Shown: positions 7,001-18,500, counted from the stretch's first letter. The stretch: DNA of 64,000 nucleotides from CAYVRJ01 sp964453645 (GCA_964453645.1 CAYVRJ010000010.1:13087-77086); one strand, 5' to 3'. Translations and numbers: made by a program. The notes: generated by a model from the letters alone, not told the origin.

Positions 7001-10000
7001 TCAGTGGGTGAGCTGTGTCAGCAGGTTGGAGGCTGTGTCGTAGTCGTAAACCTCCAGGGCATCGTAAATCCCCCGCAAGATAACCCGCATACTGGCCTCA
7101 ATCTTATACATAAACAGTTCGTCCAAGAGGATCAGTGCCTTTCTGTTTTGGTACTCGTGGATATAGTCGCACAGGTCGATGAGTTTGCTAAAGAGATCGT
7201 TGTCATCGATTGTAAGCTTGTCGTCCCCCTCTGTCGTCTCTCTGCGCACTTCCACATAGGGCCGCATATCGCTCAGCAGCTGCTCGTACAGTTCCATAAG
7301 CTTTGGATATCCCCGGTGCACCGTCTCTAAATCGTATTCCCTAGATGCAAATTCCAGTTCCTTTGCTAATTCAAAGATGGCCTTAGCCCCGATGGTTGCC
7401 CCTACAGACTTGAGGGCGTGGACTTCCACACAGAAGTTTTTATAATCCCCAGCCTCGTAATATTTCTTGATTTCGGGCATTTTTTGCATCCCCTCGACAT
7501 ACACGGTGTGTAGCAGCTCCATCACTCCGTCCATGGTGCCGCAGTAATTGAGGGGGACGCTCAAATCCACTCCACCGATCTGAATATCTTCCGCTATCGT
7601 TCCATCGCTCTCATCTTCCAAATCTTCCGAGTCTTCCATCTCTTCATCCAGATCAGTTGGTTCAAAAATTTCTAAAGCGTGTTCCAACTGCTCCACGGTT
7701 TGCCCCATGAGAAGCTGTGCAAAGGCGTTGTCTAAAAGCTCCGCTTCGTTTAACTCAATATCCGTTCCCGGTTCTTCCAACTCCTCAACAACTTGTGTTA
7801 TAGCAGCTTCTTCTACAGCAATTTCTTCTGTAACAGCTTCTTCGATAGCAGTTTCTTCTGTAACAGCTTCGTCTACAGTTTCTTCAATTACTTCTTCGCC
7901 TACAATCTCTTGTGTGCTTTCATACTCTTTAGGTTCTTCAACAGTTTCTGTCTCTATGATCACTTCTTCAACAAGTGTTTCATCCGCAATCGTCTCTTCT
8001 ATAATAACCTGTTCAACAGCCACTTCCTCTGCGAATAAATCTTCAACAACCACTTCCTCAACAATGGTTTCCTCAACAATTGCTTCTTCGGCGATCGTTT
8101 CCTCCATAACCAGTTCTTCTTCCACTGGTTCTGCAACGATCACTTCCTCCGCAAACGTCTCTTCAACAGCCACTTCCTCAACAATTGGCTCCTCAGCGAT
8201 TACTTCCTCGGCGATCGTTTCCTCCATAACCAGTTCTTCTTCAACTGGTTCTGCAACAATCACTTCCTCCGCAAACGTCTCTTCAACAACCACTTCCTCA
8301 ACAATTGGTTCCTCAGCGATTACTTCTTCGGCGATCGTTTCCTCAATAACCAGTTCTTCTTCCACTGGTTCTTCAGCGATGGCTTCTTCAGTCACTGTCT
8401 CTTCAACAGCAGGCGTTTCTTCAACAATTGCTTCTTCTACAATCGTTTCTTCTTCGTCCGCAGCCATTTCCGCAATTGCTTCTTCCAAAGATTCTTCACC
8501 CGTGTCGGTCAAGCAAATGTGTTCCGAAGGTAAGTTGTTATATAAAATATCGTCTAACTTCTTGAGGTCGATGGGTTTTGCTAAAAAGTCGTCGAAACCC
8601 TTTTCCAAGAACATCTCTCGCATACCACTGATGGCATTTGCTGTCAGCGCAATGACGGGTACGGTTTTGTAATACTCTGTGTCCATGGCTCGAATGTGTT
8701 CCACCGTCTCAATGCCGTCCATCTCGGGCATCATGTGATCCATAAAAATCATATCGTAGCGGTGGTCTGCAAGCAATTCCAAACACTCCTTGCCGCTCTT
8801 GGCGGTGGAGATTCGCATTTGGTAGGCCCTGAGCAGCCCCTTAGCCACGTGTAAGTTCACCTCGTTGTCGTCCACCACCAGGGCATGGGCACTTGGTGCC
8901 GTAAACCCATGGGACTCTCCCCCTTGGCCTCTAAGATACTTCTTCGTGTAGTCCTCGTCGTTGAGCACCGAGGCGATCGCCAAGCTGTACACGGGTTTAT
9001 ACACCGCACACTCGTTGCCCTCCACCGAAATGCTCTCGTCTTTGTTGAGTAAAATGACAATCTTGGAGTTGGGCGACTGATCCGCAATGCCGTCTTTAAT
9101 CTGGCGGTATATCTCATTGTCGATGAAGATATGGGTGTAGTGCATACTGCTCAGCTTTTCCAAAAACTCTTCTTGGGAGCGGTAGATGTGGCAGGTGGAA
9201 CCTAGGTTGTCAAAAGCATAGGCGATAGACTCTTTTTCGTTTGCCGAGTTGCTCACAAGCACGCTGACAAACCCCATCTCGTTAATTTTTGCCATGGGTT
9301 CCTTGTCTATGACACCTTGGGGGATTTTAACGGTAAATACCGAACCCACCCCGTACTCGCTGCGCACATCAATTTGACCGTGCATGAGATCCAGCAAGCA
9401 CTTGGTGATGGAAAGTCCCAGCCCTGTGCCCTCGATGTTGCGGTTTCGCTTGGTGTCGAACCGGGTGAATACCGAGAAGAGTTGGTCTAAACTTTCTTCC
9501 TTAATGCCAAGGCCTGTATCCGAAACTTCGGCGCAGAGTAACACTTCTTCTTCACTCTTCGACTCCTCGCACCAGATGCGCAGTTTAATATGCCCCTCGC
9601 CGGTGAACTTTGCTGCATTGGACAACAAGTTGGTGAGAATTTGGCGAATGCGCACTTCGTCTCCCATGAGCAGCCTTGGAATATTACAATCGGCTTCTAA
9701 GAGGAATTCCACCGCCGGTTTGTCCGCTAGGCGCATGACCACGATGTTTGCAATGTCGTTAATAATGGAGGGCAGAGGGTACTCAATGGGTTCGATATCC
9801 ATTTTACCCGATTCAATCTTGGAAAAATCCAATATGTCGTTGATGATGGTCAACAGCGAATCAGCTGCACTCTTGATCTCCTCCGCATGGGTGATGGTTG
9901 CGCTGTTGGTCTCCTCCCTCAGGATAAACTCCGCCATACCCATAATTGCGTTCATGGGGGTTCGTATCTCGTGGGACATGTTTGCAAGAAATGCACTCTT

Positions 10001-12637
10001 TGCGCTGGAAGCCCCCTCGGCTTCGTCTTTGGACACCACGAGATTGGCGTTCATGGTTGCCAGCTTGGCGTTCATGGCGGCTAGCTCTTCGTTCATGGCG
10101 GCAAGCTGCTGCTGGGCTTCGTTTTCCACAATAGCCGAACCGATCATATGGGCACAGTTTTTGGCAATATCCGACTCGTGGGTGGAAAAAGCTCGCTCCA
10201 TCCTACAGTTGTCAAAGCGCACAGTGCCCCAAAATGCGTTGTTGATATAGATGGGGGTTGCAAACATAGAGGCAGTGCACATCTCCTCTGCATACACCAA
10301 ACTCTTACCAGACAAGCAACTACGCCTAAAGAAAATGCTCTTGCAGCTGCTCACGCACTCCTTCCACTGGTCGTAGTCCGTTTCTTCCACATCCCTTTCC
10401 GAAAAGATGTGATCCATGATGGAAACTTCCTCTGTGGTCCACTCATAGATGACTTTGGATTTCCACTCCTCATCCTCTGTAATATTTTTTAAAATACACA
10501 CCCTGTCCACGCCCATGGCGCTGCCCAGCATTTCAAGGACATCCAGCAACCGCTTCTGAAACTCCCCGTATTGGGAGGAGACCAGCCTGTCTGCAATGCG
10601 GTTTGCAACCGAGAGCAACTCGTCCCGCCTGTTTAGTTGCAGCTTGGACTCGTTTTCCATGATACACGAGCCGATCATGTTGGTGTAGTTTTTAATAATC
10701 TTTTGTTCGTGGGGGGTGAACAATCGCTCCTCTTCACAGTTAAAGAAGGAGACGCTGCCCCAAATGCTGCCCTCCAGCCATATAAAGGAAAATAGAGAGG
10801 AGACCGCACCCAGCAAGTTTGCAATGCGGATATCCTTACCCTTCATCTCTCTGGTTAAATATTGAATACAAGCGTCGCTGTTGGTTTGCACAAATAAATG
10901 CTGCTGTTCGATGTCGCTTTCGTCATATAAGAACTGGGTGCCCAGCAAAGTAACTTGGGTGTTCGACCACTCGTAGAGGGCATCTGCATACACGCCCTCC
11001 CCCGGGACGACCGTCGTCTTCCAAATCACCGCATGGGAAACCTCCAAGGCTTTGCCCAAGATCGCCAACCCTTTGTGCAGCCGCTCTTGTATATCCCCTT
11101 GGCTGGGCGCAATGAGCAGGTTTGCCATCTCGTTACCCGCAGCCAGCAGGGCATCCCGCTTTAGGAGCTGCATTTGCGCTTCCTGTTCGATCACACACGA
11201 GCCTACGATCATGGCATAGTTTTTGATGATGCTAATCTCATGGTCGGAAAATTCCCGCTCCTGCTCACAGTCGCAAAAGGCCAAACTGCCCCAAATGGTT
11301 TCGTCGGAGTACAGGGGCATGAACAGGAACGTGTGGGCTTGTGCCAACTCCAGGGTTTCCAAATCTTTTCCCACTGACTGAGAGCGTTGGATGGAAATGC
11401 TCTCCCCATTGCGCACGCACTCCATGAGTTGTTCCATGGTCTTTGGCTCAAAGTTTTCGGGGGAGAGATACATACCCAGGGTGGAGGTTGGTTGAGTTGT
11501 CCACTCGTATACGGCTTTACTCTTCATTTTATCAGAGCAGGACTTCCACACCGAAATTCTGTGCAGGGAGAGGGCGTTCCCCATGAGGCAAAGGCCTTGG
11601 GTGAGTTTTTCATCAAATTCACCGCTCTTGGCACCCAACAGCAGGCTTGCCACGTTGTTGCCCACCTGGAGCAGCTTATCCCTGTTAAAGAGCTGGGTGC
11701 GGGATTCGTTTTCCATAGCCGATGAGGCAAACATATTGGCACATGTTTTTAATAAATCAATTTCGTGTTTTGGGAAAATTCTCTCTTCCCGGCAATCGTC
11801 GAACCGAACAAAACCCCAAAACTCCTTGTCCATAAAGATGGGAAAGGCTAAAATTGATTTGGCATTGCAGTTGCACAAGAATTCCCTGTCCACTGTCTTG
11901 ATGTCTTTATACAGGAAGTTGCAGTAGTTGCCTTCCTTCATAATCGCCTTAAACATGGGCAGTTTTTCTTTGTAGGATATGCCCGCCGAACAATCCTCCG
12001 CCGAGCAGTGGGGGGCATAGGGGGATGCCCACAGATATATTTTCTTAAAGCAAAGGCTTTTGCGCTCGTCTTCATAGTTTTTAAATATGGCAACCCTGTC
12101 CACTTGAAGCACTTGGCCAACAATCTCCAAGCTTTTTAACATACGCTCATCAAAACTTAAAGTGTGGTGGGCAATGAGAATCCCCGCCACTCTGTTCACC
12201 GCATCTCGCAGGGTGTCGTTGGACTTGAGGGTTTGTTCCAGCCGTTTTTTCTCGCTGATGTCCATTTGATAGAGGATCAGGGCATCTTCCCCCCCGCAGT
12301 TGCAGTACTGGAGGATGGAGCGCACCACACAGGGTTTTTCCCGGAGGTTGAGGGTCACGTCGTACTCGATCTGCCCCTTCTCCTTCACTTCCTTTATGCG
12401 ACTTAAAAAGTATTCCGAAAATTCCTCTTTCGTTTTTTTTGTGTCGGACAGCAAGGTGTAGTAATCTTGAAACAGGTTTTGCATCAAGTCCTCTTTGGAT
12501 TCGTAGCCGTAAAACTCAACAGCCTTTTGGTTGCAGTCCACGATTGTAAAATCATCCGTCACAATAACATACGAATATGGATTTAACGAAAGGATTCTCG
12601 CTGCATTCGCTTCCATTTGATAATTTGCGTTATTCAT
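7001..12637 (-). CDS. Giant hybrid histidine kinase: PAS-4xGAF-HisKA-HATPase-REC-repeat-HPt
   Basis: 1878 residues from ATG 12637 (SD GGGAGGG); an upstream ATG at 12667 lacks an SD. Order: PAS (about 20-130), four GAF domains (about 155-320, 340-490, 512-670, 690-850), a short heptad-like coil of MNEEL/MNAKL repeats, HisKA with His889 in MSHEIRTP, HATPase with GTGLGLS near 1070, a degenerate receiver-like segment, a true receiver with Asp1300 in MDHMMPEMDG, a Glu/Val/Ala-rich linker (about 1390-1630), and HPt with His1740 in HALKSVGATIGA. No transmembrane segment or DNA-binding output is seen, so it is probably a cytoplasmic sensor. It overlaps the preceding kinase gene by 8 bases (ATGAATAA). 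Confidence 0.92.
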   Translation of the reverse strand: MNNANYQMEANAARILSLNPYSYVIVTDDFTIVDCNQKAVEFYGYESKEDLMQNLFQDYYTLLSDTKKTKEEFSEYFLSRIKEVKEKGQIEYDVTLNLREKPCVVRSILQYCNCGGEDALILYQMDISEKKRLEQTLKSNDTLRDAVNRVAGILIAHHTLSFDERMLKSLEIVGQVLQVDRVAIFKNYEDERKSLCFKKIYLWASPYAPHCSAEDCSAGISYKEKLPMFKAIMKEGNYCNFLYKDIKTVDREFLCNCNAKSILAFPIFMDKEFWGFVRFDDCREERIFPKHEIDLLKTCANMFASSAMENESRTQLFNRDKLLQVGNNVASLLLGAKSGEFDEKLTQGLCLMGNALSLHRISVWKSCSDKMKSKAVYEWTTQPTSTLGMYLSPENFEPKTMEQLMECVRNGESISIQRSQSVGKDLETLELAQAHTFLFMPLYSDETIWGSLAFCDCEQEREFSDHEISIIKNYAMIVGSCVIEQEAQMQLLKRDALLAAGNEMANLLIAPSQGDIQERLHKGLAILGKALEVSHAVIWKTTVVPGEGVYADALYEWSNTQVTLLGTQFLYDESDIEQQHLFVQTNSDACIQYLTREMKGKDIRIANLLGAVSSLFSFIWLEGSIWGSVSFFNCEEERLFTPHEQKIIKNYTNMIGSCIMENESKLQLNRRDELLSVANRIADRLVSSQYGEFQKRLLDVLEMLGSAMGVDRVCILKNITEDEEWKSKVIYEWTTEEVSIMDHIFSERDVEETDYDQWKECVSSCKSIFFRRSCLSGKSLVYAEEMCTASMFATPIYINNAFWGTVRFDNCRMERAFSTHESDIAKNCAHMIGSAIVENEAQQQLAAMNEELAAMNAKLATMNANLVVSKDEAEGASSAKSAFLANMSHEIRTPMNAIMGMAEFILREETNSATITHAEEIKSAADSLLTIINDILDFSKIESGKMDIEPIEYPLPSIINDIANIVVMRLADKPAVEFLLEADCNIPRLLMGDEVRIRQILTNLLSNAAKFTGEGHIKLRIWCEESKSEEEVLLCAEVSDTGLGIKEESLDQLFSVFTRFDTKRNRNIEGTGLGLSITKCLLDLMHGQIDVRSEYGVGSVFTVKIPQGVIDKEPMAKINEMGFVSVLVSNSANEKESIAYAFDNLGSTCHIYRSQEEFLEKLSSMHYTHIFIDNEIYRQIKDGIADQSPNSKIVILLNKDESISVEGNECAVYKPVYSLAIASVLNDEDYTKKYLRGQGGESHGFTAPSAHALVVDDNEVNLHVAKGLLRAYQMRISTAKSGKECLELLADHRYDMIFMDHMMPEMDGIETVEHIRAMDTEYYKTVPVIALTANAISGMREMFLEKGFDDFLAKPIDLKKLDDILYNNLPSEHICLTDTGEESLEEAIAEMAADEEETIVEEAIVEETPAVEETVTEEAIAEEPVEEELVIEETIAEEVIAEEPIVEEVVVEETFAEEVIVAEPVEEELVMEETIAEEVIAEEPIVEEVAVEETFAEEVIVAEPVEEELVMEETIAEEAIVEETIVEEVVVEDLFAEEVAVEQVIIEETIADETLVEEVIIETETVEEPKEYESTQEIVGEEVIEETVDEAVTEETAIEEAVTEEIAVEEAAITQVVEELEEPGTDIELNEAELLDNAFAQLLMGQTVEQLEHALEIFEPTDLDEEMEDSEDLEDESDGTIAEDIQIGGVDLSVPLNYCGTMDGVMELLHTVYVEGMQKMPEIKKYYEAGDYKNFCVEVHALKSVGATIGAKAIFELAKELEFASREYDLETVHRGYPKLMELYEQLLSDMRPYVEVRRETTEGDDKLTIDDNDLFSKLIDLCDYIHEYQNRKALILLDELFMYKIEASMRVILRGIYDALEVYDYDTASNLLTQLTH
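8041..8400 (-). repeat. 120-bp tandem repeats encoding a 40-residue acidic unit
   Basis: Three consecutive copies with a 120-bp period begin near 8041, 8161 and 8281; the last diverges at its end. They encode Glu-rich units such as EELVMEETIAEEVIAEEPIV inside the linker between receiver and HPt of the giant kinase. Shorter, older repeats of the same kind extend to about 7800. Confidence 0.9.
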
Positions 12638-15377
12638 TCGTCCCTCCCGATAATAAATGAGCCGCACTGTCGTAGTCGAAGATTTTTAAGCAGTTTTTCA
12701 CTTTACTCAGCTTGATGGCCAGCGGTTTATCCAGCGCTGTGGCGAGCATCTCGTCTAAGATGTCCTCCGCACGCTTGATGTTAAATTCGGCAATGGCAGC
12801 CGAAATGTCCGACAATTTTTTCTCCGCTTCCACCTTAGGCAGAGGGGCTTCTGCCCGGACGGCGGGTGCGTTTTGCTTGGCGTAGGGCTTAATGGCGTAG
12901 AGCAGGGAGCGGTAGTCGTCCATCAGCTTAAAGAAGCTGTCGTCGATTGTTTGCATGTTGCCCTGCTTTGCGGCAAACTCGTGGGCCTTCGCCAGCTCGG
13001 AGAGTTCAACTGCACCAATACTCTTAGCCACGGATTTTAAGGCGTGGACTTCGATGGCATAGGACTCAAAGTCTTTGTTCATATAATATTCGTTGATTTG
13101 CTTTAACTTGTTGATGCCCTCGTGGTACACCGTGTCCAGCAGGGACAGCACCGCTTCCTCGCTGCCGCAGTGGGCTGCCGCCACGGCCATGTCCATACCC
13201 GCAATGCGCACCGTGCTGGTTTCCTTCTTCTTTTCGTATTTCATGTTGTCTTTGTATTCGATTAAATAGTGGGGCAAAAATTCCTTTAACACTTCGTGCA
13301 GCCTGCCCAGCTCAATGGGTTTGGAGAGGAATCCGTCAAACCCCTCCCGAAGGAACATCTCCCGCATTCCCGCCACTGCATTGGCGGTGAGGGCAATGAT
13401 GGGCACCTTTTTAAAATAGTCCCCCTCCCGCTGCCGGATGAGGCGAACCGTCTGCACCCCGTCCAGTTCGGGCATCATGTGATCCATAAACACCATGTGG
13501 TACTGGGTGCCCTTCATCATATCGATACCCATTCTTCCGCTCATAGCCGTGTCGATCTGTGCGCCGTAGGGCTCCATCAGCCCCTTGGCAACCTTTAGGT
13601 TCACGGCGTTGTCGTCCACGATTAATATTTTTGCGCAGGGTGCCACAAAGTGAGCCAACCGTTCGTTTCGCTTGGCGATATAGTTCCTGCTGTATATTTC
13701 GTCGTTTAAGATGGTGGCCAGAGCCAAGCTGTATATGGGCTTAAAGAGCAGGATATATTCGTCTTTTATCTCTATGCTCTCGTCCCGATCCACCGCAATC
13801 ACCCGTTTGACAGGCACACCCTGCAAGCGATCCTTAATTTTTGCGTACTGGGTTGCATCTGCAATCAAGTGGGTGAATTCGTTGTTTAACAGGGCGTCCA
13901 CACACGCCTCTCGATCCTCAAAGGTTTTAAACTTGGCGTGCAGATTGCCAAGGGTCCACTCGGCGGCAGAGCGCTGGAAGGGGGAGCTCAAAACCACTGC
14001 ACACCTAACATCCTTGCGCAACTGGGAGAGGGGTGCGGAATTGGAGATGAGCTGGGGCAGGCGAAAGGTAAACTCGGTGCCCACACCATAACTGCTGATC
14101 ACGTCGATTTCACCGCCCATCAACAAAATGAGCTTTTTGGTGATGGACAACCCCAGGCCGGTGCCCTCTACAAATTTGTTCTTACCCTCATCCAAGCGGG
14201 TGAAGTCCGAAAAGAGGTTACTCAGATCTTGTTCCTTAATGCCAATGCCACTGTCCGAGACGGCACAGCACAAATCAATGGTTCCCTGCTTCTTTTGATT
14301 TTCGCACCAGAGTTTGAGTTTTACAAACCCTGTGTTGGTGAACTTTGCCCCGTTGGACAGCAGGTTTACTAAAATCTGTCTCACTTTAATTTCATCGCCA
14401 ATGAGTTCACAGGGCATGTTGGCATCTGCTTCCACCAAAAATTCCACATCCTTACCCTTTAAGCGAATGAGGGTCATGTTGGCAAGGTCGTTAATAATGG
14501 AGGACAGGGTATATTTGTCGGCAGTAATTTCCATCTTACCCGACTCAATCTTGGAAAAGTCCAAGATGTCGTTGATAATGGACAGCAGGGTGGACGAGGC
14601 GTTGCCGATCCCCTCTGCGTAGTCCGCAACGGTGTGGGAGGGCTGTTCCCGCAGGATTAACTCCGTCATACCCGAAATTACGTTCATGGGTGTTCTGATC
14701 TCGTGGGACATGTTTGCCAAAAAGGCACTTTTTGCCAGATCTGCCTGTTTGGCAAGCTCCTTTTGTTCGGAAAGTTCCCGCATGGCCTTGTGGGAGAAGG
14801 CGTAGTAATAGGACATAATGCCAAGCATGGCAAGCCAACTGCCAATGGTGGAGATTCCGTGGAGCACGTACATCATGGTTTTTGAAAAGGTGTAGATGGG
14901 AACCGCATCTTTAAATACCACATCGAATACATAAAATAGACACGTGCCCAACACTAAAATCATTGTTTTAATGACAATGTGCCGCCTTCGCTGCTCTCCT
15001 TCCGAACCCGGGGGCAGGGCAAAGCACAGCACGTAGGTGGGCAGCAAATAATATTGAAACCCAGCTTCCAATGAGAAGCTCACAATAAAACACAAAAGAA
15101 TAAAGGATTCTAGCAAAAACCCAAAGTAGTAACTCTTAAACCAGTTGTCCCTGCTGGAACTGTTCATGAACTTGATGAGAATCGCAAAAACCACAGCCCC
15201 TACGGCTGCGGATGCGGCTGCCATATAGGCGCGCAAGAACAAAAAGAGAACCACATACAATCCGTTGGCAATCACCGCAAAATAATAGGCAAACAACATG
15301 GGCACGAAATACATCTTATCACTGTCCGGAATGTATTTCGGCGATTTTAAGAAGATGTTTTTAAACTTTCCTACCAA
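12630..15377 (-). CDS. Membrane hybrid histidine kinase with HPt domain
   Basis: About 915 residues. The N terminus has five to six hydrophobic helices (about 15-195) with no recognisable extracellular sensor. HisKA follows with His225 in MSHEIRTP, then HATPase with GTGLGLSITK, a degenerate receiver, a receiver with Asp632 in MDHMMPELDG, and HPt with His778 in HALKSVAKSIGA. This is a complete intramolecular phosphorelay without an output domain. TTG 15377 has GGAGAGGG five bases upstream and is preferred; ATG 15392 in the same frame has no SD. It ends overlapping the next kinase, so the two should be made in linked amounts. The 140-base gap upstream contains only a weak TATAAT-like site. Confidence 0.9.
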   Translation of the reverse strand: MVGKFKNIFLKSPKYIPDSDKMYFVPMLFAYYFAVIANGLYVVLFLFLRAYMAAASAAVGAVVFAILIKFMNSSSRDNWFKSYYFGFLLESFILLCFIVSFSLEAGFQYYLLPTYVLCFALPPGSEGEQRRRHIVIKTMILVLGTCLFYVFDVVFKDAVPIYTFSKTMMYVLHGISTIGSWLAMLGIMSYYYAFSHKAMRELSEQKELAKQADLAKSAFLANMSHEIRTPMNVISGMTELILREQPSHTVADYAEGIGNASSTLLSIINDILDFSKIESGKMEITADKYTLSSIINDLANMTLIRLKGKDVEFLVEADANMPCELIGDEIKVRQILVNLLSNGAKFTNTGFVKLKLWCENQKKQGTIDLCCAVSDSGIGIKEQDLSNLFSDFTRLDEGKNKFVEGTGLGLSITKKLILLMGGEIDVISSYGVGTEFTFRLPQLISNSAPLSQLRKDVRCAVVLSSPFQRSAAEWTLGNLHAKFKTFEDREACVDALLNNEFTHLIADATQYAKIKDRLQGVPVKRVIAVDRDESIEIKDEYILLFKPIYSLALATILNDEIYSRNYIAKRNERLAHFVAPCAKILIVDDNAVNLKVAKGLMEPYGAQIDTAMSGRMGIDMMKGTQYHMVFMDHMMPELDGVQTVRLIRQREGDYFKKVPIIALTANAVAGMREMFLREGFDGFLSKPIELGRLHEVLKEFLPHYLIEYKDNMKYEKKKETSTVRIAGMDMAVAAAHCGSEEAVLSLLDTVYHEGINKLKQINEYYMNKDFESYAIEVHALKSVAKSIGAVELSELAKAHEFAAKQGNMQTIDDSFFKLMDDYRSLLYAIKPYAKQNAPAVRAEAPLPKVEAEKKLSDISAAIAEFNIKRAEDILDEMLATALDKPLAIKLSKVKNCLKIFDYDSAAHLLSGGTNE

Positions 15378-15530
15378 AACGACCCTCTCCATTCTTTAGC
15401 ATATTGCTGTGAACACCATTCATTGGTATCCATTATACAGCACTTTTTATCAAAATAAAAGATGATAGTATATTTCTTGTAACTTTTTCAAGACTACGTT
15501 CCTATTTATATATACAATCCGTGTCTTGTT

Positions 15531-18500
15531 TTAGACCTTTAACCGATTGGCACACGCAAGGGCATCGTCGTAGTTAAAGTTTGCCATGTGCTCCCGGATG
15601 CAGAGCAGCTCCTCGGTGACCTCAGGGGGCCATTCAAAAGCAGCAATGCGGTTTAAAATATCCTCGATGCGGGTGATGTTCATAAATTCAACAGCCGTAC
15701 ACAGGGCACAGATCTCCTCTTGGAGATAACTCAGTTCGCCCACCAGCTTACCCTCCCCCTCTTCTTCTTCGGGAACATCTGCCGCAAAGGGTTTGATGTT
15801 GTCCAGCAGTTCCTTAAAGGCGGAGAGGAATGCGGGAATGTGTTCTTCGATGTATTCGATATCCTCGCTCTTGGCAGCCATCTCCAATTTTTGTGCGCTG
15901 GACGCAATGTTGCTGGCGCCAATGGTGGCCGATGCACTCTTGAGGGCGTGTATTTCAATTTTAAACCGATCCAAGTCGTCCCGAATCAGGCGGAGCAGGG
16001 AGTTGTACTTGGAAAGGCCGTCGGCGTAGTACACCGACAAAATGTACATATAATTTTCCTTATCTCCCCCCACCGAAATGATGCCCTGCAAGGTGTTTAC
16101 TCCCTCGATGACCAGTTCGGGTTTTTCCACGGAAAGCACATCCCCGGCAGTTGCTTTTGACTGTTTTTCCTTGGGCAGCCACTTGGCGAGAATGTGGTTG
16201 AGCTTGTGCAGCTCCACGGGTTTTGCCAAGAAGTCGTCCATGCCCTCTTGCAAGAACATTTCTCTGGTGCCCAGTATGGCATTCGCCGTGAGGGCCACGA
16301 TGGGCAGGTTCTTAAAATAGTCCCCCTCCAGCGCACGAATGGCAACCGTTGCATCGATGCCATCCATTTCGGGCATCATGTGGTCCATAAACACCAAGTC
16401 GTACTTTCCACTCTTCACCATTTCAATGGCATCCATGCCGCTCTGGGCTGTGTCCACGTTCAGCAGATACGGCTCCATAAGCCCCTTTGCCACCAGCAGG
16501 TTCACGGCGTTGTCGTCCACCACCAGCACCCTGGCCTCGGGGGCCGTGAAGTATTCGATGGCATTGTTTTGCTGCCTTTGCTGAGGATCGGACGATTCGT
16601 CCAGCACTTCGGCCACTTGCAAACAGGTTGCGGGCAGGAAGATGGTGTAGGTGTCCTGCTCCATATACGTCTCCCCGAAGTTTAAGAGCACTGCAATGTT
16701 TACATCGGCGCTGTTGGCGCTCACAATGCTTTTCACCTTTTTTAAGTGCAGGGAGGGAGTAAAGATAAAGTCGTATTCTTTTGCCACCACCATTTCGTTG
16801 AAGTGGGATTGGCTGGCGCACACGTCGCAGGTGCAGCCCAAGTTTTCCACCGTGTCCTTGATGGACATAGCGTATAACTCCCGGGGTTCTAACAACAGCA
16901 CACTCTTTTTTGTCTCCACCGAAGCCAAGGGGAAATACTCTTCAAACTCTTGGCACAGCGTGACAGTGAAGGTTGCTCCCTGTCCGTATGTACTGCTCAC
17001 TTCAATACTTCCGTCCATCATCTCGCACAGGCGCTTGCATATGGCAAGGCCTAGGCCGGTGCCCTCGATGCTGCGGTTTTTGGTGGTGTTCACCCGCTCA
17101 AACTCCACGAACAAACGGTTTAAATCCTCTTCCTTAATACCCGAACCCGTGTCCGAGACTTCAAACTTAAACATCACCTTGTTGTCGGTGCACTTGCCCG
17201 TGACGTTTAGGCAGATCATGCCGCTCTGGGTGAACTTAATGGCGTTACCCAAGAGGTTGAGCAGAATTTGTTTGATCCTACTCTCGTCCCCGTAGAGCAC
17301 GGCGGGTAACCTGCTGTCCACATTGGTGATAAACAAAATGGGCTTATCCCCCAGGCGCACCCTGGCTATGTTGATGGAATCGTTTAAGAGGGAAGCTAAA
17401 TAATACTCCGCCTTCACGATCTCCAGCTTACCCGATTCAATTTTGGAAATATCCAAAATATCATTGACAATGTTGAGCAGGTTGTTGCAGGCATTTTTAA
17501 TACCCATGGCGTATTCGGCCGTTGCCCTGCCCTTGCTCTCCCGAAGGATGATCTCCGCCATACCCGATATGGCGTTCATGGGGGTTCTGATCTCGTGGCT
17601 CATGTTTGTTAAGAAGTTTGTCTTCGCCTTGGAGGAGAGCAGTGCCTCCTCGTGGGCGGAGCGCAGGTCGTCCTGCACCCGCTGCATTTCGGCCAGCATG
17701 GCCTTTAACTCCCGCAGATCCCGGGTGTACCCGCACACGATGTAGTCGTCCTTATATTTAATGCGCACCAAGGTGATCTCCGAAGGCATGGGCTCCCCGT
17801 TTAACTTTTGATGCATCCACTCGAACCGGCAATACCCCTCGTCAAACGCTTTGTTAATGTATTCAACAGCCATTTCCGCCGAGAGCCTGCCACAGGGCTG
17901 ATATTCGGGGGACAGTTCAAAAAATTGGTCCAAATATTCCTGCTGGCTTTCCAGTTCGAACAGCCGAACGGCTTCGTCGTTGCAGGCCATATTTTGAAGT
18001 TCTCTCGTCCACAGGTTGCAGCACAAGGGCATTGCGTTGAGCATCAAGTGGTTGCGCTCCTCCATCTCCCGCACAAACGCTTCGGACTCCGCCTTTTGAA
18101 TGACAGTAGCTAAGAGCACGCCGCTCATGGTGAGCAAACGCTCTTCCTCTTGTGTGAACAGCTCTTCGGCCTCACAGTTGTCCACGCCAATGAACCCCCA
18201 AATCTTTCCCTTGATGTTGATGGGGGCAATGAGAATGGATTGAATTCCCTGCATGGACAGAAGCTTTCGCTCGGTGGTGGAGAGATACCGCACCAAGCTG
18301 TTTAGGCACCTGCCCTGGGTGAGCATGGCTAAAAATGTGGGCAAGCTCTTGTGGTAGGGGACGGACATCAGATCGGGGTTACCCTGCTGGGTTTGCACAC
18401 CGTTCACCCACTCGTACACTTGGGTGCAGCACAGCTCACCCTTCTCGTTGAGGTGGTTTTGCCAAATGTATACCCTGTTTTTTCCAAAGGTTTCGATGAG

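Noticed and set aside
8041..8400. Regular repeats considered as a CRISPR array
   Set aside because: The period is 120 bp with no conserved repeat/unique spacer alternation; the repeat is coding and in frame.
7707..8672. A 321-codon plus-strand frame rich in Ser and Thr opposite the giant kinase gene
   Set aside because: It is the antisense reading of the Glu-rich tandem repeats; GAA/GAG codons read backwards give Ser-rich sequence. It has no domain and no SD, and the minus-strand kinase is clearly real.
13711..14091. Several plus-strand frames of 100-140 codons opposite the hybrid kinase genes
   Set aside because: No SD, no recognisable domains and no conservation signal; they lie wholly within well-supported kinase genes.
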